NCBI RefSeq assembly: GCF_002005465.1
Contig: NZ_CP014691.1
Span: 682,001-746,000, forward strand
Direction: 5' to 3'
DNA from: Neoasaia chiangmaiensis
GTDB taxonomy: Bacteria; Pseudomonadota; Alphaproteobacteria; Acetobacterales; Acetobacteraceae
DNA: 64,000 bases
In this document: piece by piece, positions 18,933 to 28,610 of the stretch
Numbering within the stretch: the first letter of the stretch is position 1
How the letters are laid out: each line of letters begins with the position of its first letter
Notes under the pieces: model-generated
What the model was told of the DNA's origin: nothing
The model's database searches: none
Seen by the model: the letters and a program-made list of their open reading frames with translations, nothing else
Program-made: the position numbers and the translations under genes

Positions 18933-19913
18933 ATGCTCTGGCCGTTATTCGTTTTGATCGTCGCCATGTTGCTCTGCGCTTTTCTGGTCCAGTTCATGAT
19001 GCATGTCGGCGTCATGGATATACCAGGACATCGCAGTTCGCACGACCGGCCGATTCCGAAAGGCGGCGGCGTGGGCATCGTGACCGCCTTCGCTCTTGGC
19101 CTGCCGATATTACGGGCCGCCGTCGGCCTGCCGCCTCTGACATCCGAGACGCTGTGCCTCCTGTGCGGCACGGTGTTCCTGGCTGTCGTCTCGTGGCTGG
19201 ACGACATGTATTCATTCCCCGCCCGCCACAAGCTGCTGGCGCAGGCTGTGGCTTCATGCCTGATCCTCGGTGCGGCTGGCTGGATAGGGTCGTCGATGTG
19301 GCATCTGGCAATACCGGGGCTGATCTGGCTGCTATACATCACCAATGCCACGAATTTCATCGATGGAATCAACGGTCTGGCGTCTGGCAGCCTGATGATC
19401 GCAAGCGCCGTCTTGGGCCTTGTGTTCCTGGCGCACCACGATACCGCAAGCGCATTGCCCGCCGTCATGCTTGCCGCCTGCCTGCTGGCTTTCCTGCCCT
19501 TCAATTTCCCCAGGGCAAGCATCTTCATGGGCGATGTCGGCAGCCAGGGCGCCGGCCTCGTCATGGGCTGGATGGGCCTTGTCGCACTCGACACCCTGTC
19601 CGAACCCCTGCTCGTCCCCATGCTGATGTCCGGCATCCTGTACGATGTCGCTTTCACGCTTGTCCGGCGCGCCATCGCAGGCGCCCGTCTGTCGCAGGCA
19701 CATCGAAGCCATCTTTATCAGCTTGCCGTTCGCAGCGGCTCGTCGCCCATTCTTGTTACGACGCTTTACTGGTGCTTCGTCGTATGGGGCGGCATCGTGG
19801 CGTGGTCCGGGAGCACGACGTCTGTCGCCATCGTGGCAATCATGGTGCCGCAGATCATCTGGACAGTCGTAACCATCCACCGCGCCCGCCAGTTGATCTC
19901 ACAGCCATGGTGA
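18933..19913 (+). CDS. Undecaprenyl-phosphate phosphoglycosyltransferase, WbpL/WecA-like
   Basis: Predicted to transfer an amino-sugar-1-phosphate from a UDP-sugar to undecaprenyl phosphate, the first membrane step of O-antigen or exopolysaccharide synthesis. The product has about ten membrane helices. The signature DIPGHRSSHDRPIPKGGGVG follows helix 1, and WLDDMYSFPARHK and NATNFIDGINGLASG carry the catalytic acidic residues. I place the start at 18933 (326 residues), where the protein begins directly with helix 1 and GGAAGG lies 13 bases upstream. An ATG at 18879 adds 18 residues and would leave only 29 bases to the divergent start. With the dehydratase and aminotransferase it suggests a QuiNAc/FucNAc-type initiating sugar, which is inference. 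Confidence 0.88.
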   Translation: MLWPLFVLIVAMLLCAFLVQFMMHVGVMDIPGHRSSHDRPIPKGGGVGIVTAFALGLPILRAAVGLPPLTSETLCLLCGTVFLAVVSWLDDMYSFPARHKLLAQAVASCLILGAAGWIGSSMWHLAIPGLIWLLYITNATNFIDGINGLASGSLMIASAVLGLVFLAHHDTASALPAVMLAACLLAFLPFNFPRASIFMGDVGSQGAGLVMGWMGLVALDTLSEPLLVPMLMSGILYDVAFTLVRRAIAGARLSQAHRSHLYQLAVRSGSSPILVTTLYWCFVVWGGIVAWSGSTTSVAIVAIMVPQIIWTVVTIHRARQLISQPW

Positions 19914-19914
19914 C

Positions 19915-19946
19915 AAAAAAGGGGTCATGCCACGTGGCATGACCCC
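19915..19946 (-). terminator. Rho-independent terminator of the MarR gene
   Basis: A perfect 26-base palindrome with GGGGTCATGCC arms (19921-19946) is followed, on the minus strand, by six T residues (19915-19920). This is a strong intrinsic terminator for the leftward MarR gene. On the plus strand it lacks a T-run, but it would still form a hairpin just after the phosphoglycosyltransferase stop. Confidence 0.85.
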
Positions 19947-19971
19947 CATTATCTCCAATCAAGCGGACTGC

Positions 19972-20370
19972 TTAGCCGGCCGCGCGACGACTGCCGATCC
20001 GCTCAACAGATGCCTGCTTCGTCTTCGTCGCCTTCGTGCCAGAAGCCTCGCTCATCAGCGAGCGCATTTCGCGCAGGAAGGACGAACCTTTCAGCGTGCG
20101 CTGCACCAGCACCGAGCGACGATCAAGCGGGTCGACCTTGCGACGGGCCAGATCCAGCTCGCCCAGACGGTCAAGGGCGCGGGTGATCGCCGGCTTCGAC
20201 ACGTGCAGGTCGGAGGCCAGACCACGAACGGTATGGGCACCTTCCTGAAGATAGCATGTCAGAAACACGCCGAGCTGGCGCGCGGACAGATCGGGACCAT
20301 CCTTGCGCACCATGGACACGATGGTGTCCCGTAACAGGGTGAGCATTTGGTCATTCGTAGCCTGGGCCAT
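19972..20370 (-). CDS. MarR family transcriptional regulator
   Basis: Winged-helix DNA-binding protein of 132 residues. The recognition region VRGLASDLHVSKPAITRALDRL and the wing RKVDPLDRRSVLVQRT are classic MarR features. The start is the ATG at 20370 because AGAGAGGAT lies just upstream. A longer in-frame form would begin at 20445. The C-terminus is basic (GTKATKTKQ then RRAAG). It is a single-gene unit with its own terminator. The target is unknown. The 273-base spacer to the aminopeptidase gene has short dyads that could hold an operator, but I cannot assign one. Confidence 0.88.
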   Translation of the reverse strand: MAQATNDQMLTLLRDTIVSMVRKDGPDLSARQLGVFLTCYLQEGAHTVRGLASDLHVSKPAITRALDRLGELDLARRKVDPLDRRSVLVQRTLKGSSFLREMRSLMSEASGTKATKTKQASVERIGSRRAAG

Positions 20371-20643
20371 AACGTATCCTCTCTTGCATTGGCGCAACCG
20401 CGCCGCACTATCGATCGTCGCCCAAGCCAGTCGCCTTTGTATCAAGCGGCACGCCTTGGGTGCGTGTTCATCTTCCGCGTCTTCTTGCCGCCTGACCGGC
20501 GGCGTAAGCTTCTTGGTTCCACTGAAACTGACCCTATAGTCAGCTTATGTGAAACGATCCACCTGCATATAGGTTCGATTACGCAATTGGTTCAGTTTCC
20601 CAAGATGAAGTTTTCGAGAAACTCGACAGTCCAACCTTCCGGT

Positions 20644-22038
20644 TTACTTAATAAACCGTAACAAAAATTGCGAAATTGCGCGTAGGGCCAGTGTCTCGCC
20701 ACCTGCCGGACGCCCCGGTCGCGATGCGTCATTCCAGGCATACGTATCGATATGAGCCCAGTTTATCTGGGGTTTTACGAACCGACGAAGAAACAGCGCC
20801 GCCGTGATCGCACCCGCCATCGGCTTCTCGGCGACGTTTCCGATATCGGCAATTTTGCGGTCGAGCCATGCGTCATAACCATACCAGAGTGGCAAACGCC
20901 ACAGATCATCTCCGACAACGCGCCCCGCTTCCAACAACATTTCGCAGACGAGATCGTCCGTACCAAACAGCGCCGGCAGATCCGGACCCAGCGCCACACG
21001 AGCCGCGCCCGTCAAAGTCGCCGCATCGAGAAGAAGATCGGGGGATGCCTCGCAAGCCTCGGTCAACAGATCGCAAAGAACCAGCCGCCCTTCCGCATCC
21101 GTATTGCCGATCTCGACATTGAGTCCAGCCCTTGTCGACAGGACGTCACCGGGTCGCATGGCATGTCCTGAAATGCTGTTCTCCACGCATCCCAACCGCA
21201 GTTCCAGCCGAACCGGCAGGTCTCGCGCCATCGCCACCATCGCCACAGCCAGCATCAGCGCCGCGCCGCCCATGTCCTTCTTCATGCGCAACATGCCGGC
21301 AGAGGGCTTGATGTCGTAACCGCCCGTGTCGAAACACACACCCTTTCCCACCAGCGAAATCAATGGGGCGTCAGCAGTCGCTCCACTTCCCTGCCAGCGC
21401 GACATGACGACATGCGCCGACCGGTCGGATCCCGCACCGACTGCTGCAAGACATGGGTAGGCCGCCGTTACCGCCGCCCCCGTCAGGATGCTTGTTTCCG
21501 CCCCGAAGGGAGCCAATGCATCCCGCGCCAGAGAGGCCAGTTCGGCCGGTCCAAGATGGTTGGCGGGCATATTGATGAGATCCCGGCCCAGCCAGATGGC
21601 ACGCGCCATCGTCACGGCATCGTCCGTTCCGTCCGGCAAGACGAGCCGCACCGGGGCCGCTTCGCGCGTCCCCACCCGATAGGCATAGGCCTCCATGCAG
21701 AAGCCCAGCACGGCATCGTGCGCGAGCAATGCGACGCGCGACGCATCATATCCATCGAACGACAGGCGCCATGGTCCAGGCGGCAACGTCGTTGCCAGGG
21801 CGGCAAAGGCCAGAGGGTCATGCCTGTGCTCGGACGATACCACGATCACCGCGCTGTCAACGCCGCTCTCGCCCGGCACCAGCGCCACCTCGCCGGTCCG
21901 GCCGCCAAAGCCGTTTTCCCGGACATATTTCTCCGCCGGTCCCAACCATGCGGCAATCGACGCCGCGTTATCGACGACATGGACCACACGCGCATCCGGT
22001 GCATCGTCCAGGAGGCATATTGTCTTGGGATCATACAT
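20644..22038 (-). CDS. Leucyl aminopeptidase family protein (M17)
   Basis: Cytosolic dinuclear-metal aminopeptidase that removes N-terminal residues from peptides. Family M17 marks are LVGKGVCFDTGGYDIKPSAGM with the metal ligands, and NTDAEGRLVLCDLL, the M17 signature, about 335 residues in. The protein has 464 residues from the ATG at 22038, which has AGGAAAA upstream. The longer frame starting at 22122 collides with the divergent helicase start. It is shorter in the N-terminal domain than E. coli PepA, as is common for the second M17 paralogue of alphaproteobacteria. It is monocistronic as far as can be seen. Confidence 0.9.
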   Translation of the reverse strand: MYDPKTICLLDDAPDARVVHVVDNAASIAAWLGPAEKYVRENGFGGRTGEVALVPGESGVDSAVIVVSSEHRHDPLAFAALATTLPPGPWRLSFDGYDASRVALLAHDAVLGFCMEAYAYRVGTREAAPVRLVLPDGTDDAVTMARAIWLGRDLINMPANHLGPAELASLARDALAPFGAETSILTGAAVTAAYPCLAAVGAGSDRSAHVVMSRWQGSGATADAPLISLVGKGVCFDTGGYDIKPSAGMLRMKKDMGGAALMLAVAMVAMARDLPVRLELRLGCVENSISGHAMRPGDVLSTRAGLNVEIGNTDAEGRLVLCDLLTEACEASPDLLLDAATLTGAARVALGPDLPALFGTDDLVCEMLLEAGRVVGDDLWRLPLWYGYDAWLDRKIADIGNVAEKPMAGAITAALFLRRFVKPQINWAHIDTYAWNDASRPGRPAGGETLALRAISQFLLRFIK

Positions 22039-22138
22039 CTCGATTTTCCTGTCGCTTTCGCATGGCTCGATGTTCGCGCCGCCCGTTTTCGCGGGCATCA
22101 CGCTTGCTTTTAACGCGTCCATGCGAAACCATCACCTC

Positions 22139-24763
22139 ATGACGCGCAAACCAAGCGGATCGACCTTCTCGGACCGCCACCACACCATGCCGCGCCGCGT
22201 GCGCGCCGTGCTGGGGCCGACCAATACCGGCAAGACGCACTACGCCCTCGAACGCATGCTGGCCCACGCCTCGGGGATCATCGGCTTCCCGCTCAGACTT
22301 CTGGCGCGCGAGAATTACGAGCGCATGGTCGCGATCAAGGGTATCCGTGCTGTCGCGCTGATCACCGGCGAGGAAAAGATCGTCCCGCCCGGCGCGAAAT
22401 GGATTTCCTGCACGACCGAAGCCATGCCTCTGAACCGGCAGGTGGAATTCGTCGCCATCGACGAAATCCAGCTTTGTGCCGATCCGGACCGTGGCCATAT
22501 CTTCACCGACCGCCTTCTGAACGCACGCGGCATGGTGGAAACGCTCTTCCTCGGCGCGGAAACGATCCGCCCGCTCCTGCATCGCCTCGTCCCCGAAATC
22601 GAGATCGACACGCGCCCACGCCTGTCGCAGCTGATCGGCACGGGCCATACGAAGCTCTCCCGCCTCCCGGCGCGTTCGGCCATCGTCGCATTCTCCGCCG
22701 CAGACGTGTATGCCATCGCCGAAGCGATCCGTCAGCGTCGCGGCGGCTGCGCGATCGTCATGGGGCGCATGTCTCCCCGCACCCGCAATGCGCAGGTCCA
22801 ACTCTACCAGAACAAGGAAGTCGATTATCTGGTGGCCACGGACGCCATCGGTATGGGCCTCAACATGGACGTCAACCATGTCGCCCTGGCAGCCCTGACC
22901 AAGTTCGACGGCACCACCATCCGTCCCCTCCGCCCACAGGAAATCGCCCAGATCGCCGGACGCGCCGGCCGCGGCACCCGCGATGGCACATTCGGCACGA
23001 CGGCGGAGGCCCGCCCGATGAACGAGGCCACCGTGGAAGCTATCGAGGCGCATCGCTTCGACCCGTTATCGCGCCTCTACTGGCGCAACGGCCAACTGGA
23101 CTTCACCAACCCGCGCACCCTCCTTGCCAGCCTGCACGCCCCGCCCCCCACGGCAGGGCTGACTGCCGGCCGACCCGCCACCGATCTCCTGACGCTCGAA
23201 GCCCTGGCGGAGGAACAGGATATCCTCGGCGCGACAACTGACCGCAAGGCGACGCAACTCCTGTGGGACGTCTGCCAGATTCCGGACTTTCGCAAACTGG
23301 GCGACGATTCCCATATCCGCCTCTGCCAGCGCCTGTTCTTTCATATCCTGCGTGAAGGAACCGTTCCGGATGCATGGCTGGAAAGCCATATTGCCGGCTT
23401 CGCCCGGACCGAAGGCGACATCGAGACACTGATGCATCGCCTGTCCGGCGTGCGTATCGCAGCCTACGTCGCGGCCCGCACGGACTGGACAGCCAAGGCA
23501 GCGCATTGGCAGGAACGTGCCCGCCATGTCGAGGATATGCTGTCGGACGCACTGCATGAACGCCTGACCGCCCGCTTCGTGGACCGACGCGCCACATCAC
23601 TCCTGCGGCGCCTGGATTCCGATGGCGACCGGACACTGCTTTCCGCCGTCACAAACACAGGCGATGTCGTGGTTGAAGGCCATGCCGTCGGTCGCGTTGA
23701 AGGATTTGCGCTCAAGCCGCATTTCGCCGCTACCGGTCCGGAGCAGAGACTGATGCTGCGCGTCGGACGACGCGCGCTGCTACAGGAAATCCCACGCCGG
23801 ATTCAGTCGCTGTCCGATGCGCCCGATTCCGAATTTGCCCTCTCACTGGAAGATGGCAGCCTGACATGGCAGACGGTGCTCATCGGCAGGCTGATCGGCT
23901 CGGCGACTGTTCTCGAACCGGATCTGCGCGTGCTGCAAGGCGAATTTCAGGACGCCAGACAACGCGATCGCGTTCAGGATCGTCTCAGGTCTTTCATGGA
24001 GACGGAAATTCGAACCGTTCTCGCGCCGCTCTTTGCCGCACGCGATGCGACAGCCGGCCATCCGCACCTGCGGGGCATCGTGCACCGCCTGATGGAGAAC
24101 GGCGGGATCGTGCAGCGTCAGGCCGATGACCATGCCATTTCATCCGGCATGCACGCACATCTGCGCCGACTGGGCATTATCGTCGGTCACCTTGTCATCT
24201 ACATGCCCGCTTTGCTCAAGCCGGGAGCCATGGCTTTACGCCACCTGCTTCTCTCCCTGCATGATGGCTGTCAGATCAGCGTTCCGCCGTCGCATCGCGT
24301 TGTCATGCCGATTGCCGACTTGGAAAAGAAAGAAGCCCCTTCACTGGCAACAAAGGAGACGGTCTCGCAAGCGACGTTACGACGCAACCTTGGCTGGCTC
24401 ACCATCGACCCTTATCTTCTACGTATCGACGTCGCGGAACGTCTGCTTTCCGCTATCGGCGCACTTACCCGCGATGGTGACAGACCGGCCCCCGCGGATC
24501 TGGCATCACGATTTGGGCTCTCGCAGGATATCCTCATCTGCGCGCTCGATGCGCTGCACATTCGGCACCGGCAGGCGCATCCGCCCCACCCATCCTTCTA
24601 TGGTCCCGCAGCTCCCCTCATGCTGCTGCACAAGGCGCGAAAGCAGAATCGAAGCAAGGTCGTTTCGCGTCCGCGCATGACCGGCAGAAAACAGCCATCT
24701 GCCGGTCATGCGCCAATCGATGGCCCCTTCGCGGCCCTGTCCGCCCTGCGCCGAAAGCTCTAG
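22139..24763 (+). CDS. SUV3-like DExH RNA helicase
   Basis: Superfamily 2 helicase of about 874 residues related to mitochondrial SUV3, which unwinds RNA for degradation. Motif I GPTNTGKT is at residues 26-33, motif II DEIQ at 108-111 (the variant typical of SUV3), and motif VI QIAGRAGRG near 270. The long C-terminal half has few recognisable motifs and ends in a basic tail. I chose the ATG at 22139 because motif I then has a normal N-terminal offset. The ribosome site is poor and an ATG at 22121 is also possible. The stop is three bases before the S4-domain gene, with which it forms a conserved alphaproteobacterial pair. Confidence 0.88.
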   Translation: MTRKPSGSTFSDRHHTMPRRVRAVLGPTNTGKTHYALERMLAHASGIIGFPLRLLARENYERMVAIKGIRAVALITGEEKIVPPGAKWISCTTEAMPLNRQVEFVAIDEIQLCADPDRGHIFTDRLLNARGMVETLFLGAETIRPLLHRLVPEIEIDTRPRLSQLIGTGHTKLSRLPARSAIVAFSAADVYAIAEAIRQRRGGCAIVMGRMSPRTRNAQVQLYQNKEVDYLVATDAIGMGLNMDVNHVALAALTKFDGTTIRPLRPQEIAQIAGRAGRGTRDGTFGTTAEARPMNEATVEAIEAHRFDPLSRLYWRNGQLDFTNPRTLLASLHAPPPTAGLTAGRPATDLLTLEALAEEQDILGATTDRKATQLLWDVCQIPDFRKLGDDSHIRLCQRLFFHILREGTVPDAWLESHIAGFARTEGDIETLMHRLSGVRIAAYVAARTDWTAKAAHWQERARHVEDMLSDALHERLTARFVDRRATSLLRRLDSDGDRTLLSAVTNTGDVVVEGHAVGRVEGFALKPHFAATGPEQRLMLRVGRRALLQEIPRRIQSLSDAPDSEFALSLEDGSLTWQTVLIGRLIGSATVLEPDLRVLQGEFQDARQRDRVQDRLRSFMETEIRTVLAPLFAARDATAGHPHLRGIVHRLMENGGIVQRQADDHAISSGMHAHLRRLGIIVGHLVIYMPALLKPGAMALRHLLLSLHDGCQISVPPSHRVVMPIADLEKKEAPSLATKETVSQATLRRNLGWLTIDPYLLRIDVAERLLSAIGALTRDGDRPAPADLASRFGLSQDILICALDALHIRHRQAHPPHPSFYGPAAPLMLLHKARKQNRSKVVSRPRMTGRKQPSAGHAPIDGPFAALSALRRKL

Positions 24764-24766
24764 CCT

Positions 24767-25075
24767 ATGACTGTTGCCTACCAGAGACTTGACCTATGGC
24801 TTTGGTATGCGCGCGTCGCCCGTCAACGAAGCGACTGCGCAGCACTCATCGCCAAAGGGAAAATCCGGATCAATCGACAGGCAACCACGAAGCCGCATGC
24901 CAAGGTTCATATCGGCGACGTGCTGACACTCCCGTCCCCCCGTCCCCCTGGCGTTCGGGTTCTTCGCGTCGTCGATCTCGGCATGCGGCGTGGATCGGCG
25001 ACGGACGCCGCGTGCCTTTTCGACGAGATTGAGGAGACGACGTCACAGCCCGGCCATTCATCGAAAGAAGAATGA
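24767..25075 (+). CDS. S4-domain RNA-binding protein (Hsp15-like)
   Basis: Small basic protein of 102 residues. The first 60 form an S4 RNA-binding domain: RLDLWLWYARVARQRSDCAALI, then GKIRINRQATTKPHAKVHIGDVL. Hsp15 of E. coli, the closest described relative, binds stalled 50S subunits carrying peptidyl-tRNA. Here the gene follows the SUV3-like helicase by three bases, so a joint role in RNA handling or ribosome rescue is plausible but inferred. Confidence 0.88.
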   Translation: MTVAYQRLDLWLWYARVARQRSDCAALIAKGKIRINRQATTKPHAKVHIGDVLTLPSPRPPGVRVLRVVDLGMRRGSATDAACLFDEIEETTSQPGHSSKEE

Positions 25076-25216
25076 ATCTGATGCTTGCCAGCGACGGCAA
25101 AGCCTCGCATACCACCGTTTTTCAGCCTTGGCGCAGAATATAGCCGCGCGTTCGTGGCAAGACAGTGCGCTACCGCAGGCCGCCTTGCGGCCTCATGACA
25201 CGATCGGAGACGAACA

Positions 25217-25549
25217 ATGACCTATGTGGTCACTGAAAACTGCATTCGCTGCAAATTCATGGACTGCGTGGAGGTTTGCCCGGTCGACTGCTTCTATGCG
25301 GGCGAGAACTTCCTCGTCATCAACCCGGATGAATGCATCGACTGCGGCGTATGCGAACCTGAATGCCCTGCGGAGGCGATCCTGCCGGATAGCGACGGGC
25401 GCGCGATGGCATGGCTGGAAACCAACAGCAAATATGCCGCCGTCTGGCCGAACATCACTCGAAAGGGCGAGCCGCCAGCCGACGCCGACGAATGGAAAGA
25501 CAAGCCCAACAAGACCGAATTGCTGTCGCCCGAACCTCATAAGAACTGA
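25217..25549 (+). CDS. fdxA: 7Fe ferredoxin FdxA
   Basis: Soluble electron carrier of 110 residues that binds one [3Fe-4S] and one [4Fe-4S] cluster. The N-terminal cysteine pattern [17 protein letters not shown] is followed by [12 protein letters not shown], and the protein has the long C-terminal extension seen in alphaproteobacterial FdxA. GGAG lies eight bases before the ATG. It follows the helicase and S4 genes after a 141-base gap. It ends at a strong hairpin shared with the cyo operon. The usual next gene in many relatives, carD, is not present. Confidence 0.94.
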   Translation: MTYVVTENCIRCKFMDCVEVCPVDCFYAGENFLVINPDECIDCGVCEPECPAEAILPDSDGRAMAWLETNSKYAAVWPNITRKGEPPADADEWKDKPNKTELLSPEPHKN

Positions 25550-25563
25550 GATCGAAGCGCCTA

Positions 25564-25599
25564 AAAAAAGGCCGGTGGGAACTCCCACCGGCCTTTTTT
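25564..25599. terminator. Bidirectional terminator between fdxA and cyoD
   Basis: Arms AAAAAAGGCCGGTGGGA and its exact complement are separated by two bases, giving a 17-bp stem with a T-run on both strands. It should terminate fdxA rightward and the cyo operon leftward. Confidence 0.93.
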
Positions 25600-25651
25600 A
25601 TTGAACTCTGCACCATGGCCGCGAGACCATGATGCAAGGAACGTCGAAAAA

Positions 25652-25999
25652 TCAGCGCGACATCATGTTGATGCTGGTGTCATGCAGAATGAACAGCGTG
25701 CCACCAACGATAATCAGCACGCATGCCACGGCGAAGCAGAACGCCATGAGGTTCCAGCTCTGCTCCGAACTGCCGTTCATATGCAGGAAGAAAACCATAT
25801 GGACGACAATCTGGACCACCGCGAGAAAAGCGATGACGCCGACAGTCGCGCCCGGCGAAATCACGTGCATCATGACGGCCGCAAAAGCGGCCGCCGTCAG
25901 CACGACGGAGATCACGAAGCCAATCAGATACGAGGCGTAGGAGCCGTGGCTCTCTCCGCTCTCGCCATTGGTCATGACGGTAGTCGGTGCTTGGCTCAT
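25652..25999 (-). CDS. cyoD: Cytochrome bo3-type ubiquinol oxidase subunit IV
   Basis: Small three-helix inner-membrane subunit of the Cyo quinol oxidase, thought to assist assembly of the Cu-B site. The 115-residue product has the expected three hydrophobic stretches and the conserved QIVVHMVFFLHM segment between helices 2 and 3. The ATG overlaps the cyoC stop by one base (TGATG). Last gene of cyoABCD. Confidence 0.95.
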   Translation of the reverse strand: MSQAPTTVMTNGESGESHGSYASYLIGFVISVVLTAAAFAAVMMHVISPGATVGVIAFLAVVQIVVHMVFFLHMNGSSEQSWNLMAFCFAVACVLIIVGGTLFILHDTSINMMSR

Positions 26000-26616
26000 C
26001 AGACAACACTCAACAGATAGACAAAGGTGAAGACGCAGATCCAGACGATGTCCAGAAAGTGCCAGAACAGGCTAAGACAGGTCAGCTTGCTCATGAAGCG
26101 CGGCGTGAACGACTGAGCGCCCAGGCTCTGGAACATCACCACCAGGATCCAGATCAGACCGGTGCTGACGTGCAGACCGTGCGTTGCCACCAGCGTGAAG
26201 AACGCCGACAGGAATGCACTGCGATCCGGCCCGTTTCCTTCCGCGATCATGTGCGTGAATTCGCGAATCTCAAGACCCACGAACGACAGACCCAGAACGA
26301 ACGTCACGGCCAACCAGAAGAGGAAGCCGCCCTTCTTGTGCGACAGCGCATTCAGCGCGCCGAACCCGAAGGTGATGGAGCTGAGCAGAAGAATACCGGT
26401 CTCCAGGGCAACACCCGGGAGTTCGAACACTTCCTTGCCGGTCGGACCGCCAGCGAACTGGTTGTGCAGCACGGCAAAGGCGGCGAACAGCGTGCCGAAG
26501 AGCACGCAGTCCGTCATCAGGTAAACCCAGAACCCGAACACCACAGGTGACTCATGGTGATCGTGACTATGGTTATCGGTTTCCGCCAAGGGCGGCATTG
26601 TTGCTTGATTTGCCAT
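25999..26616 (-). CDS. cyoC: Cytochrome bo3-type ubiquinol oxidase subunit III
   Basis: Five-helix subunit of 205 residues. FGFWVYLMTDCVLFGTLFA and THGLHVSTGLIWILVV match CyoC, and the length equals that of E. coli CyoC. The first 25 residues are His-rich (DNHSHDHHESP), an addition that might only reflect a cytosolic tail. The start is two bases after the cyoB stop, so the genes are co-translated. Confidence 0.96.
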   Translation of the reverse strand: MANQATMPPLAETDNHSHDHHESPVVFGFWVYLMTDCVLFGTLFAAFAVLHNQFAGGPTGKEVFELPGVALETGILLLSSITFGFGALNALSHKKGGFLFWLAVTFVLGLSFVGLEIREFTHMIAEGNGPDRSAFLSAFFTLVATHGLHVSTGLIWILVVMFQSLGAQSFTPRFMSKLTCLSLFWHFLDIVWICVFTFVYLLSVV

Positions 26617-26618
26617 TG

Positions 26619-28604
26619 TTACTCTGCCGCCTGTGCCATCAGTCTACGGGACTGCTCTTCCTGGTCGCGCGTGATGTCGCTCACCGGCACATAGTAATCG
26701 ATGTCGAGATTGCTGCTGCGCAGGATGACCGTCGCGAAGACGCCAACCAGACCCAGCGCCGCAAGCCACCAGATATACCAGATCGCACCAAACCCGATCA
26801 GGAAGCTGAAGAAGCCGACAAAGAAGCCCGCAGCCGTGTTCTTCGGCATGTGGATTTCATGCAGCGGCTTGTTCGTGCCACGCTGGCCAAGCTGCTTTTC
26901 CGTGTGGAAGCTGTCGATGCCATGAATGTCGGGAATGACAGCGAAGTTGTAAGCCGGCGGGGGCGAGGAGATCGACCACTCCAGCGTACGACCGTTCCAC
27001 GGATCGCCCGTGAAATCGCGGCTCTCAGCCAGATTACGATCACGGAACGTGACGTAAAGCTGGATAAGCTGACATGCCACACCGCAAGCGATCGTCAGCA
27101 CGCCCACTTCGGCGATCAGCATCTGAACGTGCCAGTCGGCATTGTCGTAATGGTTCATACGACGGGTCATACCTTCGAAACCGGCGATGTAGAGCGGAAC
27201 GAACGCCAGGTAGAAGCCGATGAACCAGCAGAAGAACGCGCGCTTGCCCCAGGTCTCGTTCATCTTGAACCCGAATACCTTCGGGAACCAGAAGTTCATG
27301 CCCGCGACATAGCCGAAATACACACCGCCGATGATGACGTTATGGAAGTGAGCGATCAAGAACAACGAGTTATGCAACACCCAGTCGGCAGCCGGCATGG
27401 CCAGCATGACGCCCGTCATACCACCGATGGAGAAGGTAATCATGAACCCGATCGTCCAATACATGGTCGAATGGAATTCGATGCGACCCTTATACATGGT
27501 GAAGAGCCAGTTGAAGATCTTCACACCCGTCGGCACGGCGATGACCATCGTCATGATGCCGAAGAACGCATTGACGTTTGGACCAGCGCCCATCGTGAAG
27601 AAGTGGTGCACCCACACGATGAAGGACAGAACCATGATGGCCATGGTCGCATAGACCATGATGCGATAGCCGAAGAGAGGCTTGCGCGAGAACGTCGAGG
27701 TTACTTCCGAGAACACACCGAACGCCGGGATCACGAGGATATACACCTCAGGATGGCCCCAGGCCCAGATCATGCTCAGATACAGCATCACACTGCCGCC
27801 ACCATCGTTGGTGAAGAAGTGCATGCCAAGATAGCGATCGAGCGACAGACAGCCGAGCGTCACGGTCAGGACCGGGAAGGCCACCATAATCAGCACTGTG
27901 GTACAGAAGGCCGTCCACGTGAAGATCGGCATCTGCATCCAGCCCATGCCCGGCGCGCGCATCTTCACGATCGTCGTGTAGAAGTTCACACCCGTCAGCA
28001 ACGTGCCGATACCCGAAAGCTGCACGGCCCAGATATAGTAGTCGACGCCGACGCCCGGGCTGAACTGCATCTCGGACAGTGGCGGATAGACCAGCCAGCC
28101 GCACTGAGCGAATTCACCGATGAACAGCGAGACGTTGATCAGTACCGCGCTGATCGTAGTCATCCAGAAGCTCAGCGAGTTCAGGAACGGAAAAGCCACG
28201 TCACGTGCGCCGATCTGTAGCGGCACCACAATGTTCAGCAGACCCGTCATGAACGCCATGGCCATGAAGAAGATCATGATCGTGCCATGCGCGGAGAAAA
28301 TCTGGTCGTAGTGATGCGGCGGCAGGTATCCGGGGTTGCCGGCATAAGCCAGCGCCAGCTGCGTGCGCATCATCAGGGCGTCCGCGAAGCCGCGAACGAG
28401 CATGACCAGGGCGAGCACGATGTACATCACGCCCAGGCGCTTGTGGTCGACCGAGGTCAACCATTCGCGCCAGAGATAGCCCCATTTACCATAGTAAGTG
28501 ATCAAGCCGAGAACGGCGAGACCCGCCACGGCGACACCGATGAAGGTGCCGACGAGGATCGGCACATCCAATGGGATGGCCGAGAATGTCAACTTGCCGA
28601 GCAT
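26619..28604 (-). CDS. cyoB: Ubiquinol oxidase subunit I (haem-copper catalytic subunit)
   Basis: Reduces oxygen to water with electrons from ubiquinol and pumps protons across the inner membrane. The 661-residue sequence keeps E. coli CyoB numbering for key residues: R71, D75, H98 and Q101 of the quinone site, H106 and H421 for low-spin haem, H419 for the high-spin haem, and H284, H333 and H334 for Cu-B with cross-linked Y288. The D-channel residues D135 and E286 are also present. Whether the high-spin haem is o or a cannot be read from the sequence; Acetobacter oxidases of this family can carry haem a (cytochrome a1). It lies between cyoA and cyoC with gaps of a few bases. Confidence 0.97.
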   Translation of the reverse strand: MLGKLTFSAIPLDVPILVGTFIGVAVAGLAVLGLITYYGKWGYLWREWLTSVDHKRLGVMYIVLALVMLVRGFADALMMRTQLALAYAGNPGYLPPHHYDQIFSAHGTIMIFFMAMAFMTGLLNIVVPLQIGARDVAFPFLNSLSFWMTTISAVLINVSLFIGEFAQCGWLVYPPLSEMQFSPGVGVDYYIWAVQLSGIGTLLTGVNFYTTIVKMRAPGMGWMQMPIFTWTAFCTTVLIMVAFPVLTVTLGCLSLDRYLGMHFFTNDGGGSVMLYLSMIWAWGHPEVYILVIPAFGVFSEVTSTFSRKPLFGYRIMVYATMAIMVLSFIVWVHHFFTMGAGPNVNAFFGIMTMVIAVPTGVKIFNWLFTMYKGRIEFHSTMYWTIGFMITFSIGGMTGVMLAMPAADWVLHNSLFLIAHFHNVIIGGVYFGYVAGMNFWFPKVFGFKMNETWGKRAFFCWFIGFYLAFVPLYIAGFEGMTRRMNHYDNADWHVQMLIAEVGVLTIACGVACQLIQLYVTFRDRNLAESRDFTGDPWNGRTLEWSISSPPPAYNFAVIPDIHGIDSFHTEKQLGQRGTNKPLHEIHMPKNTAAGFFVGFFSFLIGFGAIWYIWWLAALGLVGVFATVILRSSNLDIDYYVPVSDITRDQEEQSRRLMAQAAE

Positions 28605-28610
28605 TGTGCC

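Noticed and set aside
26547-28220. Long open frame (557 codons) on the plus strand opposite cyoB
   Set aside because: Antisense shadow of a highly conserved membrane protein gene. Its translation is a charged His/Glu-rich sequence with no recognisable domain.
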